Shown: in pieces, positions 12,598 through 23,805 of the stretch
Layout: every line of letters begins with the position of its first letter
How positions within the stretch are numbered: position 1 is the first letter of the stretch
Program-made: the position numbers and the translations under genes
Assembly: GCF_017654505.1 (NCBI RefSeq)
Contig: NC_054537.1
Span: 74,830,118-74,894,117 of the forward strand
Direction of reading: 5' to 3'
Length of the DNA: 64,000 nt
Source of the DNA: Polyodon spathula
Taxonomy: Eukaryota > Chordata > Actinopteri > Acipenseriformes > Polyodontidae
The notes under the pieces: model-generated
Database searches by the model: none
What the model saw: the letters and a program-made list of their open reading frames with translations, nothing else
What the model was told of the DNA's origin: nothing

Positions 12598-14076
12598 ATG
12601 AAAAACCATATATGTGCAGCAACTGTGATCATGCAACTACCAGTTCCTCCTTGTTGATGTCACACATGAAAGACCATCACACAGGAGACCAGGATGCTGC
12701 CTGTAAATCCAGAGGTGCCAACCATAAAAAGGATATGTTCTTGGCTGAATCTCAAACACATAATGGTGACTCCTTACCGAGGAATAATGTCAAGGAAAAC
12801 ATAGTAAAGAGTGGAGAATACCGTTACCTGGAACTACAAACATCTATAATGCAACAGAACTTAAAACTTACAGACTCTTTTAAATGCCTTCAAAAAACAA
12901 TATCTCCCAGTGTGGAACAGGCCATATCCAGCAGCGTTGTCAACCTAAGTATATCAGCAGAAGCACACACAAAAGGTATGTTGTCAGAAAGCAAGAAAGA
13001 AACGGTATTACAAGAAAATAATGCACAGGACAAATTGCCAATTGACACCATCCCCTTAGATCTCACATCTAAGTCCAACAAAAGTGACTTTGTGCTGAAG
13101 GATTTACCTACCTCACCCATACAGAATGCTTTGATAAGGCACCAGTGTCCGTACTGTTCTCACACAACCCATTACCCTGAGGTTCTGTGGATGCACGAAA
13201 TAATTGCACATAAGGTTAGCTGCAATGCTGCTGCGCCCAAGTGGGTTCAGAGAAACAGATTTAAAGGACTGAAAGAAGATTTTGGTTTCTCAAGCCGAAG
13301 GAGCAGCACAGGGCCTCCCTTAGTATTGGATGGCAAAGACTGCCAGCCTCTTCCAGTTACCGGAAGCGCCCGCACCCAGGCACCACCACAGAGCAGCTTG
13401 CAAGCACTGAAGTCAAATGCCACAACTTACAGCTCCAGTGTGCCCAGTACTTCCCAAGCAAGGGACACAGCAGCTAGAGCAGCTCCCACAGGCTCAGGCC
13501 TACATAACACAAAGCAACCCAAACTTAACTACCACAAGAGGCAACATGGAGTACTAACAGAGCAGTCGCACGGGAGGCCCAAATTAGAAATGTATCCTAA
13601 AGTAGCACCTGTCGGAACCATTGAACAAAACGTTATGGCTTCGCAGCGGCCACTTGCGACATTCGGAGACAGACAGAAGTGCTTATTTCCTCGGGAAGGT
13701 TTAGGGCTTGCACTTTCTGCCAAGCACGGCCTCTCTGAGCACAAGGTCAAAGCGAACTCCTCTGAACCCCCTTCCTATCACTCGCCAGTGAAAAGCAGGC
13801 AAGAAGCTCCCCAAGCGTGCTCTCGGAGGGAATCTATCAATGATCCTCGCTCAGTAGGAAGGAACAGCATAGGAGGGAGGGTGAACAGCAGCTCACACAA
13901 CTCTGGTTCCACAGGGTGGCCCCCTTCACTACAAGTACACTTCAAACAGGAGCCTCTGCCCGAGGGACCCAAGACACACTTCGATATCTTAAGCTTCTTA
14001 AAGACCTGCAACACACAGGACTTAACCACCCTCTATCACCGCTGGGGCTCCAACAACACCATGATAGATCAGACAG
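12598..14076 (+). CDS. ZNF516: ZNF516 second coding exon (residues 615-1107 plus split codons)
   Basis: Acceptor cttacag at 12591-12597 and donor gtaaga at 14077; phase 1 on both sides, joining in frame to the exon ending at 2836. The split codon gives Asp615, then EKPYMCSNC, so the exon opens with a C2H2 finger (residues 621-641) behind a TGEKPY-like linker. A second finger, CPYCSHTTHYPEVLWMH, is at 798-819 and is a strong ZNF516 signature. PLDLT at 767-771 fits the PxDLS-type CtBP-binding motif. Near the end, FKQEP (a possible sumoylation site) precedes DILSFLKT and LYHRWG, which also match the ZNF516 C-terminal region as I know it. The rest is low-complexity, Ser/Pro-rich and probably disordered. 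Confidence 0.95.
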
Positions 14077-14734
14077 GTAAGAAGAAAAGCATGTCTTTTT
14101 TCATACCTTTTACAAAATGCTGTATACGTGATGCTAGGGATGTATGCCTGATAGATAACCAAGAGGAGATGTGAAATGATAAATAAATCCAGTTCCCCAA
14201 CCAACAGTAAGGTACGCTTCTGTGTCATTAACCTGAGTGTGTTTTCAAAAGAGCTCCTCTGAGTTGACTGCAGTTCCCTTGCATTCATGCTGAGAGCTGG
14301 CATGCCGATTTCGTGGAATCAGAAGCTCCATTTGAGTATCTTCTTTCTTTCTTCTTCATGGCCTACTTCGCCTTGCTTCACAGGCCGTCTTTTCTACAGC
14401 TGTCCTGCCTGTGCAGTATTGGTGTGTGCGTATGTTGTCTTTCAACCTACACCCTTCAGGGAAAACACTGTTCCTCCGCCTGGGCGGGACCTACCAGTCG
14501 TTGAGCGACTCTGCCTGCTGTCGTTCACGCAGCTCAGGCAAATTAAATTCTTTGCTGTTGTGTGTCCACCTGTGTGTTGACTGTCTCGCACAACCCCACT
14601 TTGCCTATGTCTGTGCTTGAGTTTTTGCTGCACCGTGGATTCTGCCTGTGTGTCTCCCCTGGTACATGCTGCGTGCTGACCAGGTGGTTGACTACATGCG
14701 GTTAAGGTAGACACCACCACATTAGCTTCGGTAC

Positions 14735-14970
14735 CTCGGTGCACGCAGTGTGCACAGTACTTCAGTGCCTCAGTGTGCATAGCTCCTCAGTGCTTGGTCC
14801 ACTTGGTGCATCCGGTGCGCACGGTACTCAGTGTGCACGATGCTTCGGTACTCGGTGTACATGGTGCCTAAGTGCTCATAGCGCCTCGGTGCGTATCGAG
14901 TCTCGGTGCACCGTGGTACCTCGATGCATGAGGTGCTTAGGTGCTCCCATGCTTAGGTGCACTCCGTGTG
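14735..14970. repeat. Irregular CGGTGC-type tandem repeat
   Basis: Variants of ctcggtgcNNN, cagtgtgcac and gaggtgctt recur about every 10-16 bases over 230 bp. Composition and position suggest that it belongs to the DIRS fragment. Confidence 0.55.
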
Positions 14971-15038
14971 CAGCGCCCTGGGTTTATACCTCAGCTAGCA
15001 TGTTCTAGTTTCATGCTTCCATGTCCTGCAGGACGAAC

Positions 15039-15869
15039 ATGCCACAGGAGGATGGACATATGTTGTGCACGCAGTGCTTGGGTGTCCAGCATGCCAATTC
15101 AGCCCTAAAGGACAAGATGTTTTGCAAAATCTGTGCAGCTTTTCAGCCCCGGTATGCTTTGCAAAAGGCTTGACCGAGGCAGAGTCCAGCTTCAAGGTTG
15201 CCTTGGAGGCTAGTGCGTACCTGTTTGAGCTCCATGTCGACCCTGATGGCACGTGCTGCAAACTTCTTGCAGGTCCCTTGGTCAACAGTGGTGGAGCCAC
15301 GGCTGTTCATGTTCAGGACGCAGGCTACGTCTCCTCACTCTCAGCCCTTCCCAGCGTTCCGGGATTTCATGGAGAAGGTACGCTTCTCCTAGGATCGTCT
15401 GGGATCAGTGCAGAGTGTGATGAAGCAAGCGACCTTGCTTGCTTCCTTGGAAGGCGTGGAGAAGCTGGACCTGGCGGGCTTTCCCCCAGTGGACTCCACC
15501 ATTGCAGCCTTGGTGAAGGCTCCGCTAGTGGGGGGCTCACCTAAGGACCCTGTGTGCCCGAACCCGCAATGCAGGGTCATGAAGATCCACCTGAAGCGGG
15601 CATATGTAGCGGAAGCACAGGTGACCCCCCTAGAGAATACAGTGAATATCCTGACCACCTATATGGATGGTATACTATGGGAAGCCCCGCTCCCTGAGCT
15701 GGTGGCTTCCGAGTTACGCCTCCTTTCAGGCATGCTGCTCCAGATCTCCAGCATCTTGGCAATTGGCCGCGCTACTCTCTCCCCTGTGTTCCGGCGCAGG
15801 GCAGGTCGAGCTGCTGGCAATCTCCCCAGGCTCTGCCAGTGCACAGTTCCTATATGCATGTTTCGGTAG
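15039..15869 (+). pseudogene. DIRS-like gag (ORF1) remnant with two stops
   Basis: A single frame runs from an ATG at 15039 to a TAG at 15867-15869, broken by TGA at 15171 and TAG at 15390. The start has paired CxxC motifs (CTQC and CKIC, with a His between them), as in DIRS gag proteins. The second half carries VCPNPQC, then a helical segment with AEAQVTPLENTVN, close to the conserved gag segment of fish DIRS elements as I recall it. No host gene is implied. Identification rests on motif memory, and a protein search would settle it. Confidence 0.5.
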
Positions 15870-16975
15870 CGAGGTGTCCCTCGTATGCTGTCCGCTCACG
15901 CTTCCTTGCGACGGCTTTGGTATACTTTTCCCAAAAGTATTGGTTGGTGGTCATTTTCAAATTGAAAGGGAATGTTATACTTACCTTAACCCTGGTTCCC
16001 TGAAAGAGAAGACGCCCACCAAACCGTGCAAGGTCGCATCACTTCCTACTTCAGTGGGCAAGCCTTTTTTGAAAAGAGCTTTCACAAGTTTGTCGATGGG
16101 CCAATCCTTTTAAAAAAAAAAAGTTGCATTGGAGAATCATTCTGAGGTTTGATGCATTTAGAGTGGCTAAGAAGAATAGCAGCGGGCACAGCTGGATAAA
16201 AGAAGGTTGAAGCAGCAGGAATGGTGGCGGCTTAATGGAGATCTTGGGCAGTATTGTCAGATGGACGAGAAGCAGGCCGGGCGGATTTCTTTGAATTTTT
16301 TCAGCTGATTATTTGTTGAAGGAAGAAAAATTTTCATCTGAATCAGATGAAAATGAAAGCTGCCTCGGGTAAGTAACTTTTTTTGTTTAAAGATTGAGTC
16401 TGCAAGTCTGAGTGGTAACTGCAAACTGAAATGCAATACAGGAATTAGCTGGAATCAGTTTAAATAGGGTGAGTGACAGGTAATTAAAGGGTGACTGACA
16501 GATATTAGCAGGGTGACACAAGGGAAGAGCCCCAGCTTCAGCCCCCTGAAATACAGTTTTCAACAAAACTCAAAAATAGCTAAAAGTAAGCACTGAACTT
16601 TGAAATTAATAAAAAACAAAAAACAGAAGCCCTAGGTATATTTCATGCATCATTATTCCAGCAGAATATCTGTACGGAGATGTGTCCGAAGAGTGGTTCT
16701 GACAATCGTTTAATGTATTGTTAAAGGAAGGCTCCATGTACAGTATGAAATCTCTTTTCAAGGACATTCTTTTGTAAATCAGGAAGTCTATAGACATTAT
16801 CTCTGACATACCATACTACAAACTACTGTGCTGTGCTGTCCTTTAGGTCATGCTTGATATTACACTAAAACTTAACAATATTCTTGGTCGCGTTGACAAA
16901 CATTTGACAAAAGTGCAAACATAGACTGTTTCTTTGAATTTTACTCTTGTATAATAATACTTAAAAACAGATTTA

Positions 16976-18103
16976 GGGCCTCATTTACGAAAGGGCACTA
17001 AATGTAGCTGTAACATGCACATTAACTAGTGAGCCTAATGTGCACCATAAATCAAAATGTACTGTCCAATTTACTAACAGAGTGCATTAATTTACTTGCA
17101 CACTATTTGGCTAATTTACATACCAGAGCATGCACAGTACAGGTATTGCAAGTGATAATTTAATGTGTATGATAATGTCTAAGACTTACCTGTGAGCACT
17201 GTGATATAAAAAGCACCAGTAGTCCAGACATATCTTTTGGTCAGTGGCTTACTGTGAAAGATGGAGGTGGCTTACACTGACCAAAAATGAACGATCAACA
17301 GACGCAGCCCTACACAGGGGTCAGGCAGAGGCAACGCAAACTAAAACTGCATGCAAAGGAGTTAGAAATTCTAGCAGAGGAGGCTGTTTTAAATTTTAAT
17401 ACCTTGTTTGGGCCAATGTTTTATTTAACCACTCTATTATTTGTACCAATGTAACGAACTATTAAATAAAATAGAAGAAATTCTAACATTCATTTACGGT
17501 TATTAACTCTTAATATAACCTGTTATTTACAGGTAATTTTTACAGCTCTGTATATGAACACTTTAATGCAACGTACTGCCTCCATGATGCCAGATAGATT
17601 TAAATAGGGCACCTACCAGTGGTTAAAGTCTGGTTTCCAAACTAACTAATTTTCATTTTAAGGTGCACACGACGATTATATTGTAAATTTACAGTATAAT
17701 CGTAAATCTCAAAAAACTACTCACTTCTAAATCTTTTGTAGTCATTTTTGTATTACTTTAGTACAAGTACATGTTAATTTGGATTCATATGTTGTTTTTT
17801 TCTGACTTTATGTGAACGGAAAGACACAAAAGCGCCCGTATTCCCATTGGAAATAGTGATATTTTGAAATTTACCTGTCCTGGTCACAAAAGCAAAGTTT
17901 GTGGGGAATAATAGCCATTTTCTATACTTTTGAGGCATAAGCAATTAGGAAATAATACTTACTACCCAGGAACAAAAAAAAATAAAATTGTTACACGGTG
18001 TAATGAATACAATTGCAATAGTATATAAGGAAATGATTAACATGCATAGTAATTGCAAATATGGTGCACCATAATGTTCAGAGTCCTCTCGTAAATGAGG
18101 TCC
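16976..18103 (+). mobile_element. Harbinger-like element with Myb-type fragment
   Basis: The left end GGGCCTCATTTACGAAAGG and the right end, the reverse complement of ggacctcatttacgagagg, are inverted repeats 1.1 kb apart. Inside, 17293-17403 reads QRKLKLHAKELEILAEE followed by NTLFG, resembling the Myb/SANT-like DNA-binding protein that accompanies Harbinger transposases. No nuclease is present, so the element is non-autonomous. I see no clean target duplication. Confidence 0.5.
17691..17978 (+). repeat. Dispersed repeat, copy 1
   Basis: This 288-bp stretch reappears in reverse orientation at 54920-55200. Shared strings include tgtagtcatttttgtatta, cccattggaaatagtgatat and acaaaagcaaagtttgtgg. 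It lies inside the Harbinger-like element. Confidence 0.75.
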
Positions 18104-19339
18104 ATTACTGTGATACTGTTGTTTTTAGCATTTTAATACTTAACATTACTCAAGTCATTTAAGGTGTACAATAAAACTCTTAAAATGTTACAAATATGAA
18201 CATTTCAATCATTGTATATGCCCTTACTTGTAACATCAAATTATATATCGCATAACAATTAAATATGTAACCTCATGATGGTTGGGAAGTGGGTCCGTAA
18301 GAAAGTATAGCTTAAGTCCACACTTCTTTTTTTATTTAGTTGCTGAGACATCGTGGAGTAAAATAAATTAGAACACTATAAGGAATGTTGCCCCCTGTTG
18401 GTGAAAGTTATAAAATGTTTAACACCTACTGGCAGATATTTACTGGCTGATATTAACAATATTAAGTTTAAAAAAAAAAAAAAAACTTAATTACAACTTC
18501 ACTTTGAAGAATTGGAATTGTGCTTCGTGTACCCTATTTGTTGCCCTCATTTCTAAAATGCACTGCCTGCAGCATTTTTGGTCCTTTTGAACTTTATTTC
18601 AGGGTTATATAGGACAACTTAATCTGTGTTGTTTTTGTTTTTAAGCAAATGTTGCTTTTAATGATAATAAGAAAAAATGTATATAGAGTGAAACTAAAAT
18701 GGAAAAAATATGTATAATTGATATAAAATAAACTGATATTAAACCTAAATTAAGATGTATATTTTGGTGTACAAGTACTGGTTAGATGGGTAAATCTGCC
18801 GTCAAATATTCTCACCATGCATTTTAGCATGAGAGGAATTAAAGTGCTGAAAGGTCTTGTTCCTTATCTTATATTGTGAACTGTGCAAACAAATCCCCAT
18901 TTGGAATGACTTCAAATATCTTTTTGTCTTGAACCAGACAATGTGTCAGGAGCAGACATGATGGTTACTGTAGTTTCACATGTAGCCTTACAACACAAAT
19001 ATGTAAAGTAAAAAATAAAATTTAAAAAATGTAATTTTTTAAAGCTGCCAGCTGTTTTGAAAAATGGCAATTATAAAAGCTATATTTTCAATATGTTCTA
19101 ATTTTTTTTCTTTTTTTTTTTAAATTCAGTTTTTCTTGTTGATGTTTTCCTAAGGTCAAATACTAAGTGTGTATCACTGCTATGCTAAAAAAAAAAGTAA
19201 TGTAATGTAGACAGATGAAATCTCTGTCACATGTCAGGAAAGATATCATCACTACCCTTTGTAGCCCTTTGAGTCAGATACAATAAAGTGACCTTTTGGA
19301 AATGAGGATGTTTGAGTAGTTTTCCATGAATGCTAATGG

Positions 19340-19880
19340 CTCAGAAAACATGTTTACCAAGGCCAGCAGAAGGGCGTCTCGGTGTATGTCCGGTGACACT
19401 TTCATTCATAGATGTCTTTAGTCCGTGCCTTCGAGGTCCGAGGTCAAAGCAGCACCAGCAGGCAGGTAGAAGGCAGGTTTGATCAGCCTGTGATGGCTCC
19501 ACTCACTCTGCATTTCTCTCCAAGGTATCCCTGCCCAGGGGGGACAGTCGCGCTCTGGTTCCGCTCACTTCCCATTATCTGTGCGGCTTGTCTCTGCCAC
19601 GCTGGCGTCACTTTGATTTGCCTGATGTACCACTTGACAAAACTGGGTGATGGCTGGAAAGTGGATCCAGCTGCTCTGAAATGCGCACACCTGACATGCT
19701 AGTCCAAGAGCGGGCACATCACGGGGCGAATCTTTTAATTCACTCTAATTTATGCATTCTCACAGTCCTGTGTGTGTCTGGCCTGTCAGTGAATGCAGTG
19801 ATGAAGGCTGACAGTTGTCATCCAGGGCCTGAAGGTAGCCTCACATAATGACACATTCGACATACTAATGATATTTTTTT
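19340..19880. promoter_or_regulatory. GC-richer unique block, candidate conserved non-coding element
   Basis: High-complexity sequence that differs from the AT-rich intron around it and matches no repeat in the window. It contains TGACAGTTGTCA at 19809-19820, one base from the palindromic TGIF/MEIS-type TGACAGCTGTCA site. The 96-codon open frame at 19412-19702 has no recognisable domain and no obvious splice sites in phase. Regulatory function is inference from composition and the motif. Confidence 0.3.
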
Positions 19881-19923
19881 TCCCTGGCATAATGTTGTCG
19901 TCGTCTAACTTTTTTTTCCATGA

Positions 19924-21152
<1,229 letters not shown>

Positions 21153-21220
21153 TGGTTTTTGAGTCTAATGGACTCCGAGGTACTGAAGTGCACACCACCT
21201 CTGCAGATGCCCCAAAACAA
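21153..21220 (+). CDS. ZNF516: ZNF516 68-nt alternative exon
   Basis: Flanked by a strong polypyrimidine acceptor and a gtatgt donor. Entered in phase 1 it reads VVFESNGLRGTEVHT, then TSADAPKQ, and leaves in phase 0. This matches the C-terminal region of mammalian ZNF516 as I remember it, so it is a real, conserved exon. Because 68 is not divisible by three, including it shifts the reading frame of the last exon. Inclusion gives a protein of 1184 residues; skipping gives 1189 residues and one more zinc finger. Confidence 0.9.
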
Positions 21221-22080
21221 GTATGTTTTATAATTAACTGGGTCTTTGGTTTTATGTGCTTGTTGGGAAGAAGGTTTTTAACAGATATACTCATCTATTA
21301 AAAAAAAAGAAAGAAACACCATTTTAAATTTACCATTAATGGTCAAATGCTGTCGCAAAACTGATCTAAATGCCTGTACATAATGAAGTCATTTAGGTGT
21401 TCTTAGATCTGGTATTACTGCACACACCTAGTCTACCTCATTGATTGATTTGGAATCTGTACAGTAATCTGTGGCACTAAAATCGAAGTAATGCATTTAT
21501 TTCTATATACAGTAATCTCCCAGGTCACCCATGCTGCTTGATAGAGACATGAAATGCATGTCTCCTCTAGGAGGGTTGTATGTGTCTTTTGGGAGTTATG
21601 TAACTTTACAAAATAAATGTATTTTAAATTGATTCAATACAGACAACTCAGCGTTGAGTATAAGCTGGGTATCATATTTTATGATAAAAATATGACAAAA
21701 TGGAATTAATGGGAATGTTTAACTTTTATCATCTAAAGACAAAGATCTCTGATTTCAGTAGTTTCAACGCTTAACTTTCCCCTATGAAAGTATTATTGCA
21801 GTAAATTCTTTGGAAATCTGAGATTGTTTAAGCCATATATGGAAATTTCTTAAATTACTAACAATTGTGTTAAAAAGGATATAGAAAGGAGAAATGCTAC
21901 AGTCAAAAACTGCTTGTGTCCAAGTTATGCAATGCTTAAAACAATACCTAAAATGTAACTTTAACTAAACAAAGGTAATGTATTTCCACTGTATTTAGTC
22001 TTTCAAATATAATACATGGAATAATCTTACATCAAAAACCGAGTTCAGATTAGATTCCTCAGAGAAAGCAAGTTCGGTTC

Positions 22081-22120
22081 AGATTCCTTAGAGCAAGCAA
22101 ATTCTTGCTCTAAGGAATCT
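22081..22120. repeat. Perfect 17-bp inverted repeat
   Basis: AGATTCCTTAGAGCAAG is followed, after a six-base loop, by its exact reverse complement. A degenerate copy of the left arm (agattcctcagagaaagcaag) lies at 22054-22074. Confidence 0.9.
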
Positions 22121-22397
22121 ACAATGTACATTAATGACAACTGGGTTAGGGCACCAAATTATTGTTTATTAATTATCTAGCAGGTAATGACAGAACATAA
22201 TCCGCTGCATATGCAACTGCGGTGGGATCAGAGTAAGGGCAGATATGTAAAAAGTCAGATGAATGAATCCTGTTTTAAATACCATTATACACAGCTGTAA
22301 CAATTACTGTATTCACACAATTATTGTTTTGAGATGCAGCTTTTATTTGGGAGCTCTCCTAAATCCCTTGTTTAGAAAGATACAGGGTATTAGTATT

Positions 22398-22730
22398 TGT
22401 GACAAGGTAGCCAAATGCTACGTGGGTGCGTGCATTCGCTGCTGAGTGACAGGCAGGAGATCGAGACGGAGGTTGAAGTTGATATGCCCCGCAGGCAAAC
22501 AGGATTTATTTACATATCAAGTGTCAACACACAACAGCTTGGCGTGACACTACCAGCAATGGCAGCGCACAGAGCACATGTAACACAGTGTGTGAGATCT
22601 ACAATCTCCGGTCTAATCTCTGTTCAGTAATAAACTAACGTTGCTGAAGAGAGTGATCATGGCGGATAAATGGTTAGGGCAGATATGTGATGGGCGGATA
22701 CGTGATGGATTACTATACTAATATTGGGGT
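22398..22730. mobile_element. LTR-like repeat fragment, uncertain
   Basis: Begins tgtgacaaggtagcc and is more GC-rich than the surrounding intron, with text such as cagcttggcgtgacac. The TGTGACA start resembles an LTR edge, but I see no matching CA end or target duplication. Confidence 0.25.
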
Positions 22731-22791
22731 TGGATTTTGTACTTACCGATTTAAGGAAATACAGGAATTGGCAGAAGCAATAATAAAATAA

Positions 22792-22819
22792 TGTTTGGTC
22801 TACTTCAGTAGACCAAACA
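22792..22819. repeat. Perfect 12-bp inverted repeat
   Basis: TGTTTGGTCTAC, loop TTCA, then GTAGACCAAACA. Confidence 0.9.
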
Positions 22820-22994
22820 CTTGATTTCTAAATAATTAAGGGCATATCAACAGCCATGACTGTAGCAGTCTCCTTGTTTTTGTTATGTGTATGATGAAGT
22901 AAGTTGCAATAAAACTTGTATTAACATAACTTGCTGTTACCAGCCAGTAAACGTACAGAAGATTTTATTCTTTCAATACAAGGGAATAAAAGCA

Positions 22995-23485
22995 GGGGCT
23001 CCCGAGGGCGCATCCAGTAAAGGCGCTCCGCCTGGATTGCAGGATGCGCCCTATAGCCTGGAGATCGCAGGTTCGAATCCAGGTTATGTCATTGCCAACT
23101 GTGACCGGGGGTTCCTAGGGGGCGGCGCACAATTGGGCGAGCACCGCCTGGGTAGGGAGGGCTTTGGTCGGCAGGGGAATCCACAGTTCACCATGCACCA
23201 GCGACCCCTGTGGCCGATAGGACGCCTGCGGTAATGAAGTGGAGCTATCAGATCTGTGTTGTCCTCCAGCACTATAGGTCTGGTGGCCTCGCTGTGGATC
23301 CGCAGTGCGAAAAATGCCGGATTGGCAGGAGCGCGTTTTGGAGGCAGGTGCTCCAGCTTCCGTTCCCCGAGTCACCAGGGGGGCTAATGCGGTGAACCGG
23401 GATAAAAAATAATAATTAGGCATTTCAAATTGGGGAGAAAACCAGGTTAAAAAATCATTGGTGACAACTAAATTTAAGAAAAAAT
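22995..23485 (+). mobile_element. tRNA-headed SINE, full length
   Basis: Head ggggctcccgagggcgca with a B-box ggttcgaatcc, a long shared body, and a 3' end ggcatttcaaattgggg like the copy at 38097. The flanking target duplication is gggaataaaagca (22982-22994) versus gggaatgaaagca (23486-23498), 12 of 13 identical. Confidence 0.9.
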
Positions 23486-23662
23486 GGGAATGAAAGCAGC
23501 CACAATAATATTACAGAACTTAATACTAGTTTTGAGTATTGTAATGAACTTAAGTATAGTGTAGTTTAAATTAAGTTACCAATAACAAGATTTTGAAGGT
23601 AGATCATTGAAATAATTCATACATTTATGTCTCCTTGTTTTATTATTTCTTGCTTGCTGCAG

Positions 23663-23805
23663 GGGAGAGACCATTCCAGTGCAGATATTGCCCTTACCGT
23701 GCCTCTCAGAAGGGGAACCTAAAAACCCATGTGCAGTGTGTGCTTCACGTACCTTTTGACAACACAGTACCCAGACAACAGAGTTATACAGCCCGGAATT
23801 GTTGA
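23663..23805 (+). CDS. ZNF516: ZNF516 last coding exon, readable in two frames
   Basis: Acceptor cttgctgcag. Spliced directly from 20035 (phase 1), it encodes GERPFQCRYCPYRASQKGN and onward to a stop at 23803-23805: a complete C2H2 finger (Cys1149, Cys1152, His1165, His1171) with a 1189-residue product. Spliced from 21220 (phase 0), it encodes GRDHSSADIALTVPLRRGT and stops at 23720-23722, giving 1184 residues; this tail matches the mammalian ZNF516 terminus as I recall it. The finger frame ends in VPFDN, which I associate with the last finger of the related ZNF536. Both products look genuine. Confidence 0.88.

Larger units (their letters stand above)
14430..16090 (+). mobile_element. DIRS-type retrotransposon fragment
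   Basis: A markedly GC-richer island than the surrounding intron. It has a 5' part with irregular cggtgc-type repeats (14735-14970), a gag-like frame (15039-15869), and a terminal part reading ccctggttccctgaaag near 15990, which resembles the termini of fish DIRS elements. No reverse transcriptase or recombinase follows, so it is a 5' fragment joined to a terminal repeat. The outer edges are approximate. Confidence 0.5.
21221..23662 (+). other. ZNF516: ZNF516 last intron
   Basis: Holds two perfect hairpins (22081-22120 and 22792-22819), an LTR-like block near 22398-22730 and a full SINE whose 3' end lies about 180 bases before the final acceptor. The remainder is AT-rich. Confidence 0.9.

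Noticed and set aside
14287..16113. Cluster of overlapping open frames on both strands
   Set aside because: These are by-products of the GC-rich DIRS fragment; only the 15039-15869 frame has gag-like content.
19412..19702. 96-codon frame as an extra ZNF516 exon
   Set aside because: No phase-compatible splice pair and no domain; kept only as a candidate non-coding block.
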